A stretch of 64,000 nt of DNA from Phalacrocorax aristotelis (GCF_949628215.1 NC_134277.1:104301463-104365462), one strand, 5' to 3'; counted from the first letter of the stretch, positions 23,459 through 37,825 are shown. Notes: generated by a model from the sequence alone, not told the origin. Translations and numbers: made by a program.

Positions 23459-26400
23459 TTATTCCTTCAGCTGGGAGACTTCATAGAGGTATGCACCAAG
23501 CATCTTCACCCCCTGGATGTAGTTGCTCCTGGAAAGAAGACAGCTTCCATTAGCATTGTCTTAGTTTAAGCTTTATTTTTAGCAGCTGTGCTTTTTGCAA
23601 TATCATAGAATAATTGAATCATTAAGGTTGGAAAAGACCCTTAGGATCATCAAGTCCAACCGCTAACCTATCACTGCCAAGTCCACCACTAAAGCATATC
23701 CTCAAGCACCACATCTACCCTTCTTTTAAATACCTCCAGGGATGGAGACTCAACTGCTTCCCTGGGCAGCCTGGTCCAATGCTTGACAACCCTTTCGGTG
23801 AAGAAATTTCTCAATATCCAATCCAAACCTCCCCTGGTGCAACTTGAGCCCATTTCCTCTCATCCTATCGCTTGTTACTAGGGAGAAGAGTCCAACCCCC
23901 ACCTCACTACAACCTCCTTTCAGGTAGCTGTAGAGAGCAGTCCTATGCATGCAACTGACACTGCAGGCATTACTGTGCAGCCAACAGGCAGTTCTAACCT
24001 CCCTGCATCTATCTCCCCTGGCAAGGAGGGAAACACCACCCTTGGGTAGCCAAGTTTGGAGACCAAAGTATGAAAACTGCTTCTGGTTTCAAGTGTATAA
24101 AACCAGAAGCTGTAATGAGATCAAGATTGAGGTACAGACTAGTTATCTAACCAGTGACTCTCTGCTAGGGAGAAGTGGCACTTTGCCTTTCACATAAAGA
24201 AAATCAAGAGCTCAATTCTTCTTGGTCCTTTTCATAATACATGCCAAGACCCACAGTACAACTGAGTCTGGCACAGGGATAAATATTCTCTTACCTATTT
24301 AGCTTCTCATTTTGAGAGTGGGCACCATCATCTGCAGCTCCAACAGGAAGCAGCATGACATTCTTGCCTGTTGCTTCTTGAAAAGTAAGGGTAACAGGAA
24401 TGCTTCCTCCTTCCCTGGTCAGGTCTGGTTCAACTCCAAAAACTAGAACAAAGTGATGCTCTAGTCAGTATGGAACTGTATTTGTTTTTCTGACACAGAT
24501 CCTTACGGCTGCTCAAGCAATGAAGTATCAACCACTTCTGTACCATGTGCTGGCCAAGTCTTGCTCTGTTTTCATCAGCCAGACTGCAGAGGTTGCAGAG
24601 TTATGGCATTCACACCCCAGATGTAGTGCTGGAGTCCTGTCACTTTCAGAGTTTAGTTACACAAACAACACTTCATCTGGGAGCCTGTCTGTACTCCAAC
24701 ACAGAAGTCAGATTCACTCTAGTTGCCCTAGTGTAACTGATTAGGGATGCAAGGATGACTAAACTTTGGGTGCTTTGGCTAAGCAAGTGATCTGAACTAC
24801 CAACAATCTCATCCTTGTGCAAAAGCAACACCATACCAACAGCCTTGTTCCAGTATAGTAGTAATGAGCTTGGCAGCAAATTTCTTTCTTTCCTGTACCT
24901 CAGACTTGAGTTTAAGGATTGCATGTGACATGCTTCATGACATAAGTTTGGCTAAGTATGTACAGAACTGACCTCTGGAAGAGTATGTACAGAACATTGC
25001 AAACACGACCTCCTCTGTATTTCTGGAGGTGCTGGAACAAGAGCTTTTTAGTCCTCCCAATGCCAAGTAGAAAACCCACTGACCTGTCTTCATAGCCCTC
25101 CGACCAGCCATGTAGTGGGGATGGTTGAAGTCTGACACCCAGGGTTTTCCACCGTGGCCTAGGTATACTTTGAATTTGTTGGGGCTCTGCAGCTCTGCAA
25201 ACTTTTTGCTCAAGTAGTCTTCAACCTGTAAGAAAGATTGAATAGTCTTATCTACTGTTAGCATTTGTATGAACACTGGTAACAGCTGTACACTAAAAGC
25301 ATCCTAGGGACTTGCAGGTCACTACTACTGTGCAGCAATACTTTTCCTATTACTATTATTTCATATTATCCCTATGTAACTCTTCTCTGAAATCAGAAGA
25401 TCTCCTTTAGGCAAGTTAGTAGTATACTGTATAACTGTCAGCCTATATGTCAACCTAATGCTTTTGAATAAGCACTTCTGGCAATACAACTGCTCTAAAA
25501 TTAGCATTTACTGCTGAGTCTTATTTGAGTTAGCTGAGAGAAATTGAATAGCAAGGCCACAAACAGTCCAGCGTGGGACCATACAGCAATTCCCTCAATT
25601 ATCTGAGCTGAGGTGCAGAACAGGGAAGATGGTAGCAAAGTAACCGGAACCACTTTGGAAACCAGAAATACTCTTCCCCCAGGCATGAAGAACAGCAGAA
25701 GTTGAGACTAGTTTTGAGACCAGCAACCCATCTCAACATACGTGCTTTGTGACTTCTTCTGGAGTCATGTTTGGCACAATTCTGATTGAGAACTTGCCAA
25801 TCACTTTCCTAGGAATCACAGTCTTGGCTCCAGAGGCTGAGAAGGCTCCTTCAATTCCATGGAGAGACAAGGAAGGGTATCTCCACCTGTGCATAAGGAT
25901 ATCTCTCTGCAGAAGCAAAGGGAAAGATGCAAGGTTACATGAAGTTTGGGGTTTCCCAAAGTAATAATTTCTTCAATCTAATAAAGACTTTGCAAGAAAC
26001 AGTGCTTTCTCCCATGGAGAAATGCAGCTCATTCGTGATCCCTCAGCTATAAACAGAAGCTGTCACTCCCATTAAGCACACATTTTGATACAACAGCTGG
26101 ATTTTCAGCACCTTAAGAGATTCAATAGCTCTAGTTTGGCTTTCTCCTAGTGCTATGGAACTTACAGGATGTGATCAGTCCGCTTCTGACACAAATATCA
26201 TCTACAAGGTGCTCAAGCAGAATGTGCAGGGAGTGTATTGGAAGCTCTAGTCCCCACTGCCTCAAGTCAGGCAGGTGCCTTTATCACTAAGCCCCATGCT
26301 TATGAAGATCACAAGTTTTCTAAAAGCCTCACCACTGTGCAGACAGGTGTACAAAGTGCTCCTGTTTATGTTATCAGTTGTATTAAACTGCCTGAACTCT

Positions 26401-29400
26401 GGGTTGATTAAAGAGAGCACTGTTGCCTTTTTCAGGTACACTTCTGCATTTCTTCCCTGTTGCCTTGGACACAGCTGTTCAGTACACTGCATACTGTGAA
26501 TTCAACATATTTGTGTCCTGTATAGCTACAGTATGTCAAACTTGAACTTCACTGCAGAGATTCAGGGTCTTAGAACAAAACAACTGTTAATGTTAAAGCC
26601 CACAAAATTTCTAGGTACAACCTGCCTCTAATCTTTGCTCAAAGAGAATTTAACTGTCACTGTTCAAATCTTTCAAGCACATTGTTTCTCACCTGGAGAT
26701 TACAGCCGCCTTTCCCACATCTCCCCTTAGTCCTAAGACCCTTCTTGCATGCAGCTTAGTTAGAACTCCCTTGGTAAATTAAGCTAGGATTTCAGTCTAG
26801 CTAAGACTGAATAGCTGTAGTTCAGCATAATATATGAAGATCATCTTGTCAGCTCCTTCTTATATACAAGCTGTATTTCATCCATTACTTTATAGGACAA
26901 GGCTAAAACAAGGAAGGCTGTGTGCTCTCAGTTGATACAAACCCGAGCTTGTAAAGACAAGGTTGAGGATATAAAATTGTTACTTATACCTATTTGAGTT
27001 GAGTCTCAAGTCTCCTCCTGACAGTACAAGGACAGAACACAGACCTGCACATGTAAACTTGTCTTTCACAACACTTGTTTCTCCATTTTATGCTAGATTT
27101 ATTTACATCTAGGGTTTAATGCTTAAAAGTGTGTAATGCCTATAGCTTGCAAGATTCAATGATGTTAACAGCATTCATTTGTAGACCTCCCAGGATGAAG
27201 ATTTCAGAAGTTCACACATGAGTTTATTGAACTCAAGCCTGTTCAAAGATTTGGGCAGCTGCCTAGTTCATGGCTACAAAACAGTCCTTGCTTGCCAAGT
27301 CTAGGAAGATGTTCAATATGTCAACCTTAAGGTCATCACAGCTAGACCTCAAGTTGTTGTCTCACCTTATAAGAGGTCATCTCTATGAGCAACTTCATTT
27401 CTAGTAACCCACTGAACTTCCCACAGATGTAAACAGGGTATCTGACCTCTGGAAAAGTGCTAGCAGTTCCTATCTAGCATTAAGAGAACAGCACTAGATA
27501 AAGTTCTGTACAAGTTTGAAGTGCTACTTATACATAGACTAAGAGGCATATTTAAAGTTGCCTAGACTGCTTGCCTTAAACATGGGATAACCTAGACTAA
27601 GTTTCCAAGCACATAACACTTTGCACAGGAACTGCGTAAGTATGAAATCAGCTATACAGTAGGTAAAGTTATCTTCAAAGCAATCTCACCGTTTAACGAC
27701 GTCAGATTAATTCTCTGCCTACTAAATTACTTGGTAACTACAAAAGTACCCACAGAAGCTTGCTTCTGTCTTCTAATATAGATAGCTTGAACTAACACAG
27801 CTAACCAAGGTAGAGAGGAAGGAGCACAATATACCTTTGTACCATGCAATAGCTTTGTTGCTCCTACATCTTTTGCATATTCTTCCAGGTCGAAATCAAT
27901 CTTCTCATATAGTGCCAGCTCCTCATCGGTAACAGGTGCCACTGCTTCATTAACACCTGGGATAAGAATTTTCCCTTTCTTGTCGATAAGAGAACCTGTA
28001 AACAAGCACTTAATGTCAGGATTCAATCAGAAGAGACAAAATGTAATTGCTGAGAAGACTTCCCATGGAAAATACAGCCTTTGCCTTCTGAAAGCTCTGT
28101 AAATATAATAAAACTCTGACCTCTACCTCCCAGAGCCTGTTCCACTAAGCATGGAAGGCACTTATAGAATTTGCAGCTATCCAAAATGAGTGCTTCCTTG
28201 CAACTGCATTTAATTCTACTGCTACATATTTGGCTGGCTGGCTGAAGGGAGGATTCCCTAGGAGTTCAATATGGCATCTGTAGAGAAGCCTGCAGAAAAG
28301 AGCTGATTTAATTAACATACAAATTTGCAGCAAGGTTTTAGGGGAAGCTAAAGTAGATAGACAACTTCTTGGCATGACCTTCCTCATATTTTTGTATCTA
28401 AGGCAGCAGTCTGTTTTATGTATATGTAGGAAGCACCATTTCATCGGTCATAGCTTTGCTAGTGTAAGCAGCCCTTAGGAACTCCCCTCACTGCAAACTC
28501 ATGCTTTAACGGCTTTGACTCCCACTCTAGATGCTTTCAGTGAAGCCTGCTTTTTCTTACCCATTAGAGTAATGAGATCTGTCATGGCCTCATGTACTGA
28601 GCCACCATAAACTCCAGAGTGAAGGTCTTTGTCACTGCATTCCACCTGGTTTGAAGTGAATTAAGATTCACGTTAATTTTAGCATGAAGACACTGACAAA
28701 CAGACTTTTACCCTAGCTTTTTGCTGCATGTGTTTTGAGAATGCATCTGTTTTTGAAACCAGACCATTCAGCTGTAGCGCATTAAAGCGTATGTGTTTTA
28801 TTGCTCTGTGGAGTACAAGCCCTTAGTACTGACTGTCCCAACCTTGGAGACTTCAGTGGTGACATCTCTTCCTGCACTCAAGGAAATATCTGGATGAAGA
28901 TATTATGCCATGAGATAGTCCTCCAGTGAAGGCGGTGGCTTATCTTGCTTCATACATTTGAAAGCTATCCCTCCCACCCAAGTATCATATCAGATAGTAA
29001 AACGAAAATATTTAGACAACTGGTAGAAACAGTTCTACTTAAGTAGTCAGTTTCACCTTTTCTGAAGAAAAGCTATTGGCATCGAAGAGTTGGAGCTACC
29101 ACTCTTCTCCAGTAGAGAATTCAGCTTAATGCTGTTTTTCCCCTGTATTTCAGCACTTACCTCTATGAAGTAGTAGCAGACACCCCTCAAACCATAGGTG
29201 ATACAAGGCTTCTTCTTGCCTAGCCAGTAGTTGTCAGAAATGCAAACATAATCCACATCTTTGAAGAAAGTGTCTCGCTGAGCAAAAATCAGTTCATCAA
29301 GGCCTTCAGATCCTGATTCTTCCATACCCTCCAGGCAGAACTTAACATTTACTGGAAACTCCTTTGAAAAGTAAAATCAAGAACAGATGAAGTATGTGAA

Positions 29401-32400
29401 CACACTGGACTCCTTTGGCAATCAGTAAATTCAATCTGTCACGTAGAAAGCAGAAAAAACAGACTTGGGTAAATTAGTTCCATGACAGTGGAATTTGTTA
29501 ATTATACACAACGTATTAAGAAGCTTGGACAGCACTTACATCACCCTTCATTTGATGGAATTCAGACTGTTCAAAAAAGTTTTAACCAAGCTGTAGAACA
29601 ACTTGTTCCCAATCCTCTTAACTGTGGGAACGCAGCAGAGATCTGTTGCCAAAGGTAAGTCACAGGGCTAGGAAAACTAATATTAACCACAGAAATTGCA
29701 TGCTACAGTAGAAGAGTCAGAGCTATCCTGTCTATCCAGTCTACCATATTCTATGCCTAGACAGCACTTGAGAACTGCTAATTCTTCTCACAAGTAATAG
29801 CAACTTGTTTTGCAAGACGAAGCAGACATCCTGAGCTATTTCTGATTGCAATGTTCTTGAACAGAAACAGCAAAGCTCCCGGTTTTGTGTTACTAAGTTA
29901 ATCTCTTCTTCGAGTTCAGTAGCAGTGAGACATTAAGCTTTGCTAAAGGCCAAGCTAATTTGACATCCTTACATGAAAGTAGTGATCACATTTGTTTATT
30001 CCTCCTGCTCCAGATGCTTGCATATGTATTTGCCTTCCTACACATTGCATTAAAGTGAAAATGTTTAAAGTGCAATCCAAGCATCTTCAAGACTAACTTG
30101 TCAGCAAGTCAACTCAACCCTACTGGGACATCACAGAATTCACAGGACTATTGCATCATTCCTCCAATCAGCTGAATAAGCAGGCTTGCCTCGCGAGGGT
30201 TTGTGGCTTGGACAACATTTATTGCTAGACTCAGCTATATGAAAAAAAGCAGCATACGTTTTGGGCACATACCTGGTTAGTTTGTTGATAAGCTTCCAAG
30301 GCATTCAGCCAGGCAAGCACTGGACCTTTGTCATCTGTTGATCCTCGCCCATACAGCTTTCCTGTAGAAACAGGATACAAATTAACGAGCATGAACAAAA
30401 ATTAGGATGAAGCTCCAGTCATCTCTTGCCTGTAGGAGAAAACATCCTTTTGGATAAGCTTTTTAGCCCTGCTTCTATTAACTTTTCATTTCCTGATTCT
30501 ACTGAAGTAGCAGTTTTACATCCCACTTCATATACCCATGCAAGTGGGATAGGTACAGGACTGCAATAGTTCTCCCATTTAGGGCTACCCAACCTCTTGC
30601 CCCAGCTGTGCCCTGGATGGGACTTGAACATAAGCCTGGAAAAGATGTAACTGCCTTGGGCTAAGTTGTTCCCATATCCTTCACAATAGTATAATTTTCT
30701 GCAAACACAGCAGTAAGGGTATAGAAACAAACTACCTTCTTTTAACAGAAACCTATCCAGTATTAGCTTAAATTCTTTGCTTGAAGAGTAAGACTTCAGC
30801 AGCTAGTGACCAATAGCATCTCTGGATTCTCCAGACAAATATGAATCTCCCCAGAAAGGGCTTTAGTCAAAGAGAAGTTTTACAGACTACAGGGAAGTCC
30901 CAGGAAACATAGCACACAGGATCACAGTCGAGGTGGGTATTGCTGCAACTCAGCTGTGGCTACAACCCCTAAGCACTAGGTATAACCACAGTGACAGAAC
31001 AGGTCAGACATCTTGCAAGGTAAGGCGGCATTGGTAGATATGCCTCCTACACTGCCAGGCCACACAGAGATAATCCACAGCCTGGGGCAAGTCTAGCTGT
31101 TGCTATCAGATGACATAATCTGATTTGGTAACTTGGACTCTGCTGCCTGTGACCAAGTGTCCAGGTAGAAACACTAGTTACCACAGATATCTTTTCTTGG
31201 CACTTATGCAACAGGAATGGTTAATGTCTTCTATTCATATGACCTTTGACACTCAACACTGAGCAAATGAAACAAGTAAGATGCTGTTGGTAACACCAGC
31301 TTTAAATAGAAAAGAAAGTTTTTGTCTGCTCTTGCTTACTGGCAATGTGTTGCTTCAACAGGAGTTACTGCATGATTTTTCATCCCCATTTACAGGAAAG
31401 GGACACTTGTTTGGGCACTAGCTCTGTAAAACTCAGCTTCTGCAGTACTCATTGTAGCACAGTATGCAAACACAAGGCAACCCAGGGAAGCTGCTGTACC
31501 ACTCCTGTCTCCAGGCATAAAGAAGCTGTGTTGAGTGTTGGCTCCCTGTAATGGTTCAAAATCCCTGCAGTCTGACATGCCCTTAAATGCAGCAAGTTGT
31601 GAACAGCACAAGAAACTAGTTCTAGAAAGCTTTCTGACAACAAGTTGTTGCCATAGAAGGCAGCAGTTAAGACTTTGCTGTAGCTACAAGGAAGATAACA
31701 TGCAAGTACAGTCTAGACTATCAGAAAAAGAAACAAGCCCTGAGAGTAGCTGAGACTTTGCAGCTCTACTTGTTTACCTTTTCCCCGCCTGCATTTTTTA
31801 TCTCAACAGTATTAAATAAACACCCATGTCTGTTCTTACTCTCCTCTCCTTTCAAGGGTACAACTTCAGAACAGCTGAGAAATACCACACTTGTTACAGG
31901 AGTGCTCATCAGTCTTAAGTCCACCACTCTTACCATCTCTTTCTACCAGTGTGAAAGGTTCACTATCCCAGCCGTCCTCTAGTGTTGCTGGCTGAACATC
32001 CAGGTGACCATATACACACACCGTCTTTTTGCATGGATCTGAGCCAAGTGTTCCCAGAACAATTGGCGGCAGAGGGATCTTTGATCCATCAGGCAGCTAG
32101 AAATAGGCAAGAAGTTGTATGCAAATGTGGAACATCAGAGTAGCACATTTTTATCAGATTAATCAGATTAATATAGAGGTGATAAGATTAGGGGCATAGA
32201 CAGCTAAACAAAACTAAGATACTTAAACTGACTGCCAGAAGCAGTGTGGCAGTGAAGGCATGACAGAACCATGCCAGTAAAAGTTTCCTGACAAGTTCCA
32301 GTAATAATCAAAGTATTCCAAGCCACTCAGAACCATTAGCTTTAAGCAATCCTTCATCAGACTTCCGCAGATCAAGCTGTCTGCATGCCAAACTGCCATA

Positions 32401-35379
32401 TCTAATGCTGACCTAAGCATAAGTGATGAACTCCATTCAATATTGCATTCTGTATTGCTTGTCACTGCACTTTCACCCTGCCCACAGTATAGCTCTCGAC
32501 AAAGATTTCCTGGCAGTGGTATCACTGAGTATAATACATCCCTACACCCAAAGAATGTCAGCGTAACAGCTGGATTTCCTATGCCAGCCTACATTGTTAA
32601 GCAAAGGTCAGGGTAGCGCTGATAAGCTTAGTTCAAGAGTTCAAGGGTTGAACTTGCTTAGTTCTTTCAAATACTCCTTAAGCAATTATCACATGCTATT
32701 CTCAATCAGCACATTCCCCTCCAGTGAGTTAACACACACTCCTAGACACTGTTCCGCAGATCAAGATCAGCTTTATGCTTGCATGAGCTCCAAGCTCCGA
32801 TTTATTATCAACAGGTTACATGGTCCTTGGCCAGCTGCAGTTCTAAGTGATTAAAGAATTATTGCAAGAATTTACACTTACAGTAATCAGTACACAGTAA
32901 AAACTGCTGTGCAGCAGTATACTACGTTAGATCAGACAACTTCACCAGATGCTTTACATTGTCCTTCACTGATACAGCAGCAATGTACATACTCTATTTT
33001 GTCTATACTTAATATAAAAGTAAATGCTAAAGTTAACTTTAATCCAGCTATAAGAGTTTTCTAATTAGAAATGTTACTTATAATAAACCCTTAAAATCAG
33101 TTCTTGCTCCCAAAAAGATACATTGATGAAAGGAACAAGTCTGAGTTAATTGAAATACTTTTGATGGGATCTTAGGCTGCAGGTAGTAGCAAAGCTAGAA
33201 TTATCTTACAGATTCCCTCCCCAGAGGGCACATGATGCCAGCTGCTTCCCTGCTGGGACCTGTAGTGCTACAAATAAGTGTATTCCAGTCACCAAAAGTA
33301 AGAACTGCTTGGAGGGGCCTGATTAACCGATTTCACCCAGGAGTCAGTAGCACCAACTACAATGATGATCTAACACTAGCAAACACTGCAGTACAACAGG
33401 ATTTTGAATGCCACTATCCAAGCGCTACTCAAACAATTTTGGTATTGGTCTTGTTCTGTGACACGTAGTGACTAGGACTTCAAAGTACGAGCATATCAAG
33501 TGGATTGTTCTCTAGGATGAAGTTATCGCTATCATTCTCCTAAGCACATAACTTCAGTCAGTATCTTTACAGCCTATGGGTCTGAGGACCAACACCAGCC
33601 TGCTGTTAAAAAAAGTCTAACATTTGTTTGCTGGTGCTCTGTTCTTGTTCAGTTAGAAAAGTATTTAAAATATATTTAACACACAGTCCAAAATGCAATA
33701 CAACATGCTTAATTGATCTAGATCCCAAAGTTTACTACAAACAAGGGTTTTAACAGGAAGCTTAGGACATGTGGCAGGGAAGACAATCCCACACCCCAAC
33801 GAGCTACTGCCCTTCTAGGCCACTACCCACAAGACCCTTGAGTGGTGACCCTGACCAAAAGCCCAGACGTCAAGGAATTAGTGATGCACATAGTTAGCCT
33901 GAGTACACCCAAGCCTGTGCTGTGCTATGCTGCACGCACATCTTTGCCTTCCTGCCCGTGTTGTGCTGTGCATAACCTTGGGCTGCAGGATAAGCTTAGC
34001 CAGCTGACTGTAGCTGGAGGCAGTTCCCACTTGGTACTGGCAATTATACCACCTGCACGTCCTTGTCTTTGAAAGCGCAGCAAGAAGTTCTCATGTGAAT
34101 ATCCCTTTTGTTTGGCAGTGGAATCGAACAGCTTGAATAAATAAAATGGGATAACATTTCCATGAATGGGATCTGCACACCATGCTGCATGCTGATTGGA
34201 AACCCACTAGATGCTGCACAGGTTGGGGTTCCCAGCATCTGAAGGGACATAATATCTATACTATTCTCTTTCTTTATAGCAGTAGCTCTAATAAACAGCA
34301 TTTAAAATGATACTTTATGGAGTCTAAGTGTCTTTCTTATTGGGATCATAAGCAGACAGCCTGGCACAAAACACCTTGTCTTCAAAAGATACTTTCTACT
34401 AAGCTGACGTGGAGATGCTCGCATACCGTTTGTTTCCCAATGTCCATAAGTTGAGTTGTGCCTCCCAGTCGCTCAATATCCTTCGCAGCAACCTCCATCA
34501 TGTGTCTGATTTCAGCCCTCTTCTCCGGCCATGCTGACACACTCTGGATTGCCACCCATTGAGCCAGCCGCTACAGAGACAGAAAAGTTAAAGGTTTCAC
34601 TACACATGAATTATGGCACGGAAGCACTACACAAATACACCACCTTGCAGTTCAACTAGTACTGTTTTAGCCAAGCTTAAACTTGAGGCAAATCAGATCT
34701 CTCTCTCTGCTCAAAGGAATGCTCTAAACATTGATATTACACTCAAAAGCTCTCTAAAAACCTTACTTTCTACAGCTGTCCCTGCAGTGTAGCCCAAAAT
34801 ATATAGATACAGCAGGTAGGCTTAACAGTATGACAGCTTGTGCATGTTGTGCCTTTCTGGTTGCCATTTTTTAAGAATCCAGAACCAGCTGATGTCCTTC
34901 AGGCTTCTCAGAAAGGCTGCCTTTGCTTCCCCGCACACCCACGTGAGATCAGTGAGAGCAACTGTCAGAAGTCAAGTTGAACACTTGGCATACTTCTTGC
35001 CTGGGAGTTTACAGTGCTGTACACCACTGATCCCTTCACAGGCAAGAGGGATTGCAATACAAAGTGCAATTAAATTGCAGGTTAAACAGCAAAGTACAGA
35101 AAGTAACCTCTTCCTCTGTCCCCCAACATGAACAGGCTTTACTCCAGCACTGCTTGTATCTTTCCTCTCCCATCTCAGAAGGGAAGAGACAGCATAAACC
35201 TAGTTTGGCATTCATGAGGTAGAGCCAAACTCCAGGTAAGGCACTGCTTGCACTATACAGTAACAGAGCATCGCCTAATAAATCTGTGCTGCAGGACAAG
35301 ACTTTGAAAGAAAACTTACCTCAACATAGACGTCCTGGTGTTCATCAATGTATTTAAAGAGTGTTTCAAGAGCAGACAT
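23459..35379 (-). CDS. CNDP2: Cytosolic non-specific dipeptidase (carnosine dipeptidase 2), complete
   Basis: CNDP2 hydrolyses Cys-Gly and many other dipeptides in the cytosol as an M20-family dinuclear metal enzyme. Eleven coding exons, from 5' to 3' on the minus strand, are 35320-35379, 34427-34570, 31934-32096, 30273-30361, 29161-29361, 28561-28645, 27835-27995, 25742-25906, 25084-25225, 24295-24442 and 23459-23528. All have GT/AG borders and consistent phases. They total 1,428 nt, giving 475 residues plus stop, the usual CNDP2 length. Metal ligands and catalytic residues fall at the canonical numbers: H99 and D101 in YGHLDVQP, D132 in GSTDDKGP, E166/E167 in [12 protein letters not shown]195 in CISDNYW, and H445 in [11 protein letters not shown]228 (DLHSGVYGG) and S417 are also present. 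The start [16 protein letters not shown] matches the family, and there is no signal peptide. CNDP1 follows in tandem. Nothing suggests loss of function. Confidence 0.98.
23603..23941 (-). mobile_element. CR1 LINE 3' fragment (CR1-Y-like) in the CNDP2 last intron
   Basis: The segment begins with the reverse complement of a CR1 3' end (TCATAGAATAATTGAATCAT, then AGGTTGGAAAAGACC and ATCATCAAGTCCAACC). It runs through the conserved CR1-Y-type terminal region (TACCTCCAGGGATGGAGACT, CCCTGGGCAGCCTGGTCCAA) to about 23,941. It lies in the same orientation as CNDP2, between the last two coding exons, and disturbs neither splice site. Confidence 0.93.
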
Positions 35380-35409
35380 TTTCTGACCAGATTGGTGTCA
35401 CTGATGATT
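35380..35409 (-). other. CNDP2: 5' UTR part of CNDP2 exon 2
   Basis: About 30 nt precede the CNDP2 ATG before a good acceptor (TTTTTCTGTCACAG) in gene orientation. The start codon context is GTCAGAAAATGT, with a purine at -3. Confidence 0.65.
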
Positions 35410-37791
35410 CTGTGACAGAAAAATAGTTTCGCCCGCACAGGTTTCAGAGACAGCAGTCAGTAACTGAGCAGCCACAGAAGACTTTCACCTTTCCACTGCT
35501 GATGCCACACACTAAGCTGTGTAAATATAAAGCTTGAGGCCACTCCCTCTCATGAAATCACAGTGAGATGGCTAAACAAAACTATATTTGATCTCAACAG
35601 AACTGTTTCTGCCTCTCTCCCCACAATAACTTTGGAAGTTAAGCTTGTCTATAGAGATACTTCAAGTCATGTACTTCACTTTACTGCAGACTTCCAGGCA
35701 AAGTTACTCCAGTGAAACCTACTCTTTGAAGTTGCATTTTATTATAAGATCTCAACTAATACTGTGCCATATACTTGAATGCTAGTAACTAGGTCCAAGG
35801 AAACACCACACTTTGTCCTCTACAAAGGAGGTTAAAAGCTGGCAGCTTAAGAACTGTGTTTTCTTCAGCTTTGAAGTCTTAACCTGTCACTCAGCCTTCC
35901 CAAAGAAGGTCAGAGTGAAGTCCAGGGAACAGAAACCAGCCCCAGCAGGCCATGAGCAAGTGGTCAGTGACTAGTTCCATGCTACCACTTCCTTGTTTTG
36001 TTGTAGTTTCAACTGAAGCTCAAGTGAGAAAACCCAAGACCCTTCCCCTCCAGTTTCCCATCTTCCTCACTAGTCCAAAAATCCATATTTAAAAGACATA
36101 CTGTCTACTCAGCCAAACTTAAATGTAGTTATCAAGTTAGACCTAAAGATACAGCACCTCTTCTAATCCAGGAAAATAACAAGCTTTACAAACATGCCTC
36201 TGAAATACAAGTGCCCAGACCACAAGAATAACTCTGATGTCCATGTACTACACTGAACAAGTATGTTCAGCAGCCCCAAGTGCCGTGACTCAGTATTTTG
36301 TTCAGTCAGCCTTATGCCAGATCTTTAAGCCTTTCTTCCACTTGTACATGGAAGTCACAAGACAATATGCTAATTGTTACAACATTTGACTGTGCCTTAG
36401 GATTTCTTGAACAGCTGACTACTCAACATAGCTGAAATGAATACTTTGAAGCTGCAGGTCATCCCACACAACATAGGATACAAGCACATCCTACCATCCC
36501 AAATCTACAAGACCTACAGAACGCATTTTCTTTCAAGAGAATGCTCAAGCATTCTCTTCCAGAGTCATGAATGGTGAAAACTGAACACCTTCAAAAGGAC
36601 TATATAGACATAACCAAGTTAAAGCAGTGCTTCTCACCAAAGCCTGGTTTCCCTATGAAGCCACATGCAGTTAAGAGCTTAGGCATGATTTACCTGGAGC
36701 TTTTCAGAGAAATCAGAACACAGGCATCAACCCTGTGCATCTGAGACTCCACTCAGCCAGTTCCCAGAGCAACATCAGGGCTTTAGCTTCATAGCACAGA
36801 ACACAAAATACAACATATTACATGGAGGCTGATATCCTCTCCCACACAAACAAGATCTGAACTACTTGCTAAGTTAGGGACTACTTTAAGTATCATCTTA
36901 AATGACTAGATATTCTTCAAATTAGAGGGGTACTGAATCACTTCAGTCTCGCTGTAGAGCTGCCAAAAAAGTCTGCCCCAGACAGCTTCAAACTCGCAAA
37001 AGCAAGTGTAGCTTACTGCACAGCAGGAGTGTGGATATTACTTCCCCTCCCCTCTTAAAAATCAGGACTAGAATTCCCCAGAGATCCTTCAGGCTGGAGA
37101 ACTGAATCCTTCCTACCTGCGTGGAAGTTGCTCCACAGTTCTGCCTTTTCACGGCACTACAACAGCTGCATTATGGAATAAGAGAACATAAGGGACTGTC
37201 AGTGCACCATGATAACTTCACCCCCCTACCCACAGGCAAGGTGAGCGCCCCAGGCGAGGGTATTTAATCCGGCCGGGGAGGGCCGCAGCCATCGCGGCCG
37301 CTCACCGCCCACCACACGCCGCTGCAAGCGGCCACGTACAACCCCACGCCCACCCTGCGGGCGCTGCTCTTTGGGCTGAGGGTGACTGAAAAAGTCAAAT
37401 TTGGGACTTTACGAGGTTTTGCAGCGACAGGAAGAGCTGGCGGCAGCCCCCCGCTCTGTGAGCGCGGGGAGGTGCGTCGCGGGCCGGGTTTCCTGAACAC
37501 AGGGGGAGGCTCACGGGGAGAGACCAAGCGTGGGGAGGGGAACAGGGGAAAGCCAGAGCAGGGGAGGCCGAGGCCGGGCAGGGGCCTCCTACCGCTGGAT
37601 ACCGGGCAAGGCCCGGCTGGGCCGCCAGGCACCCGGCGCCTTCCCGCAAGGCCGCGGCGCGGAGGCGGCCGCCAGCGGGGCCGTGGACAGGCCGAGCGCG
37701 GCCCTGAGCGCCGGGCCAAGGCGCCACAACGCGAAGAGGACGGGACGAGCCGCGGCTTCCCCCATACCCTCCCCGCCCTGCCACCACTCAC
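35410..37791 (-). other. CNDP2: CNDP2 intron 1
   Basis: This interval lies between the inferred non-coding first exon and the exon carrying the ATG. I see no coding potential in its AT-rich 35.4-37.2 kb part. The overlapping open frames after 37,264 come from GC-rich, stop-poor composition. A small perfect palindrome lies at 36,535-36,558. Confidence 0.6.
36535..36558. repeat. Near-perfect 24-bp palindrome in CNDP2 intron 1
   Basis: AAGAGAATGCT and its exact complement AGCATTCTCTT are separated by only two bases. Confidence 0.7.
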
Positions 37792-37825
37792 AGACCGCTG
37801 CCGCCCCGGCGCTCTGTGGCAGGCA
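37792..37825 (-). other. CNDP2: CNDP2 non-coding exon 1 (inferred)
   Basis: A consensus donor in gene orientation (GCGGTCT then GTGAGTGG) ends an exon at 37,792, about 25-35 nt downstream of a TATA-like box. There is no ATG in the short exon, so it would be entirely 5' UTR spliced to the exon at 35,320-35,409. The 5' boundary is an estimate. Confidence 0.5.
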
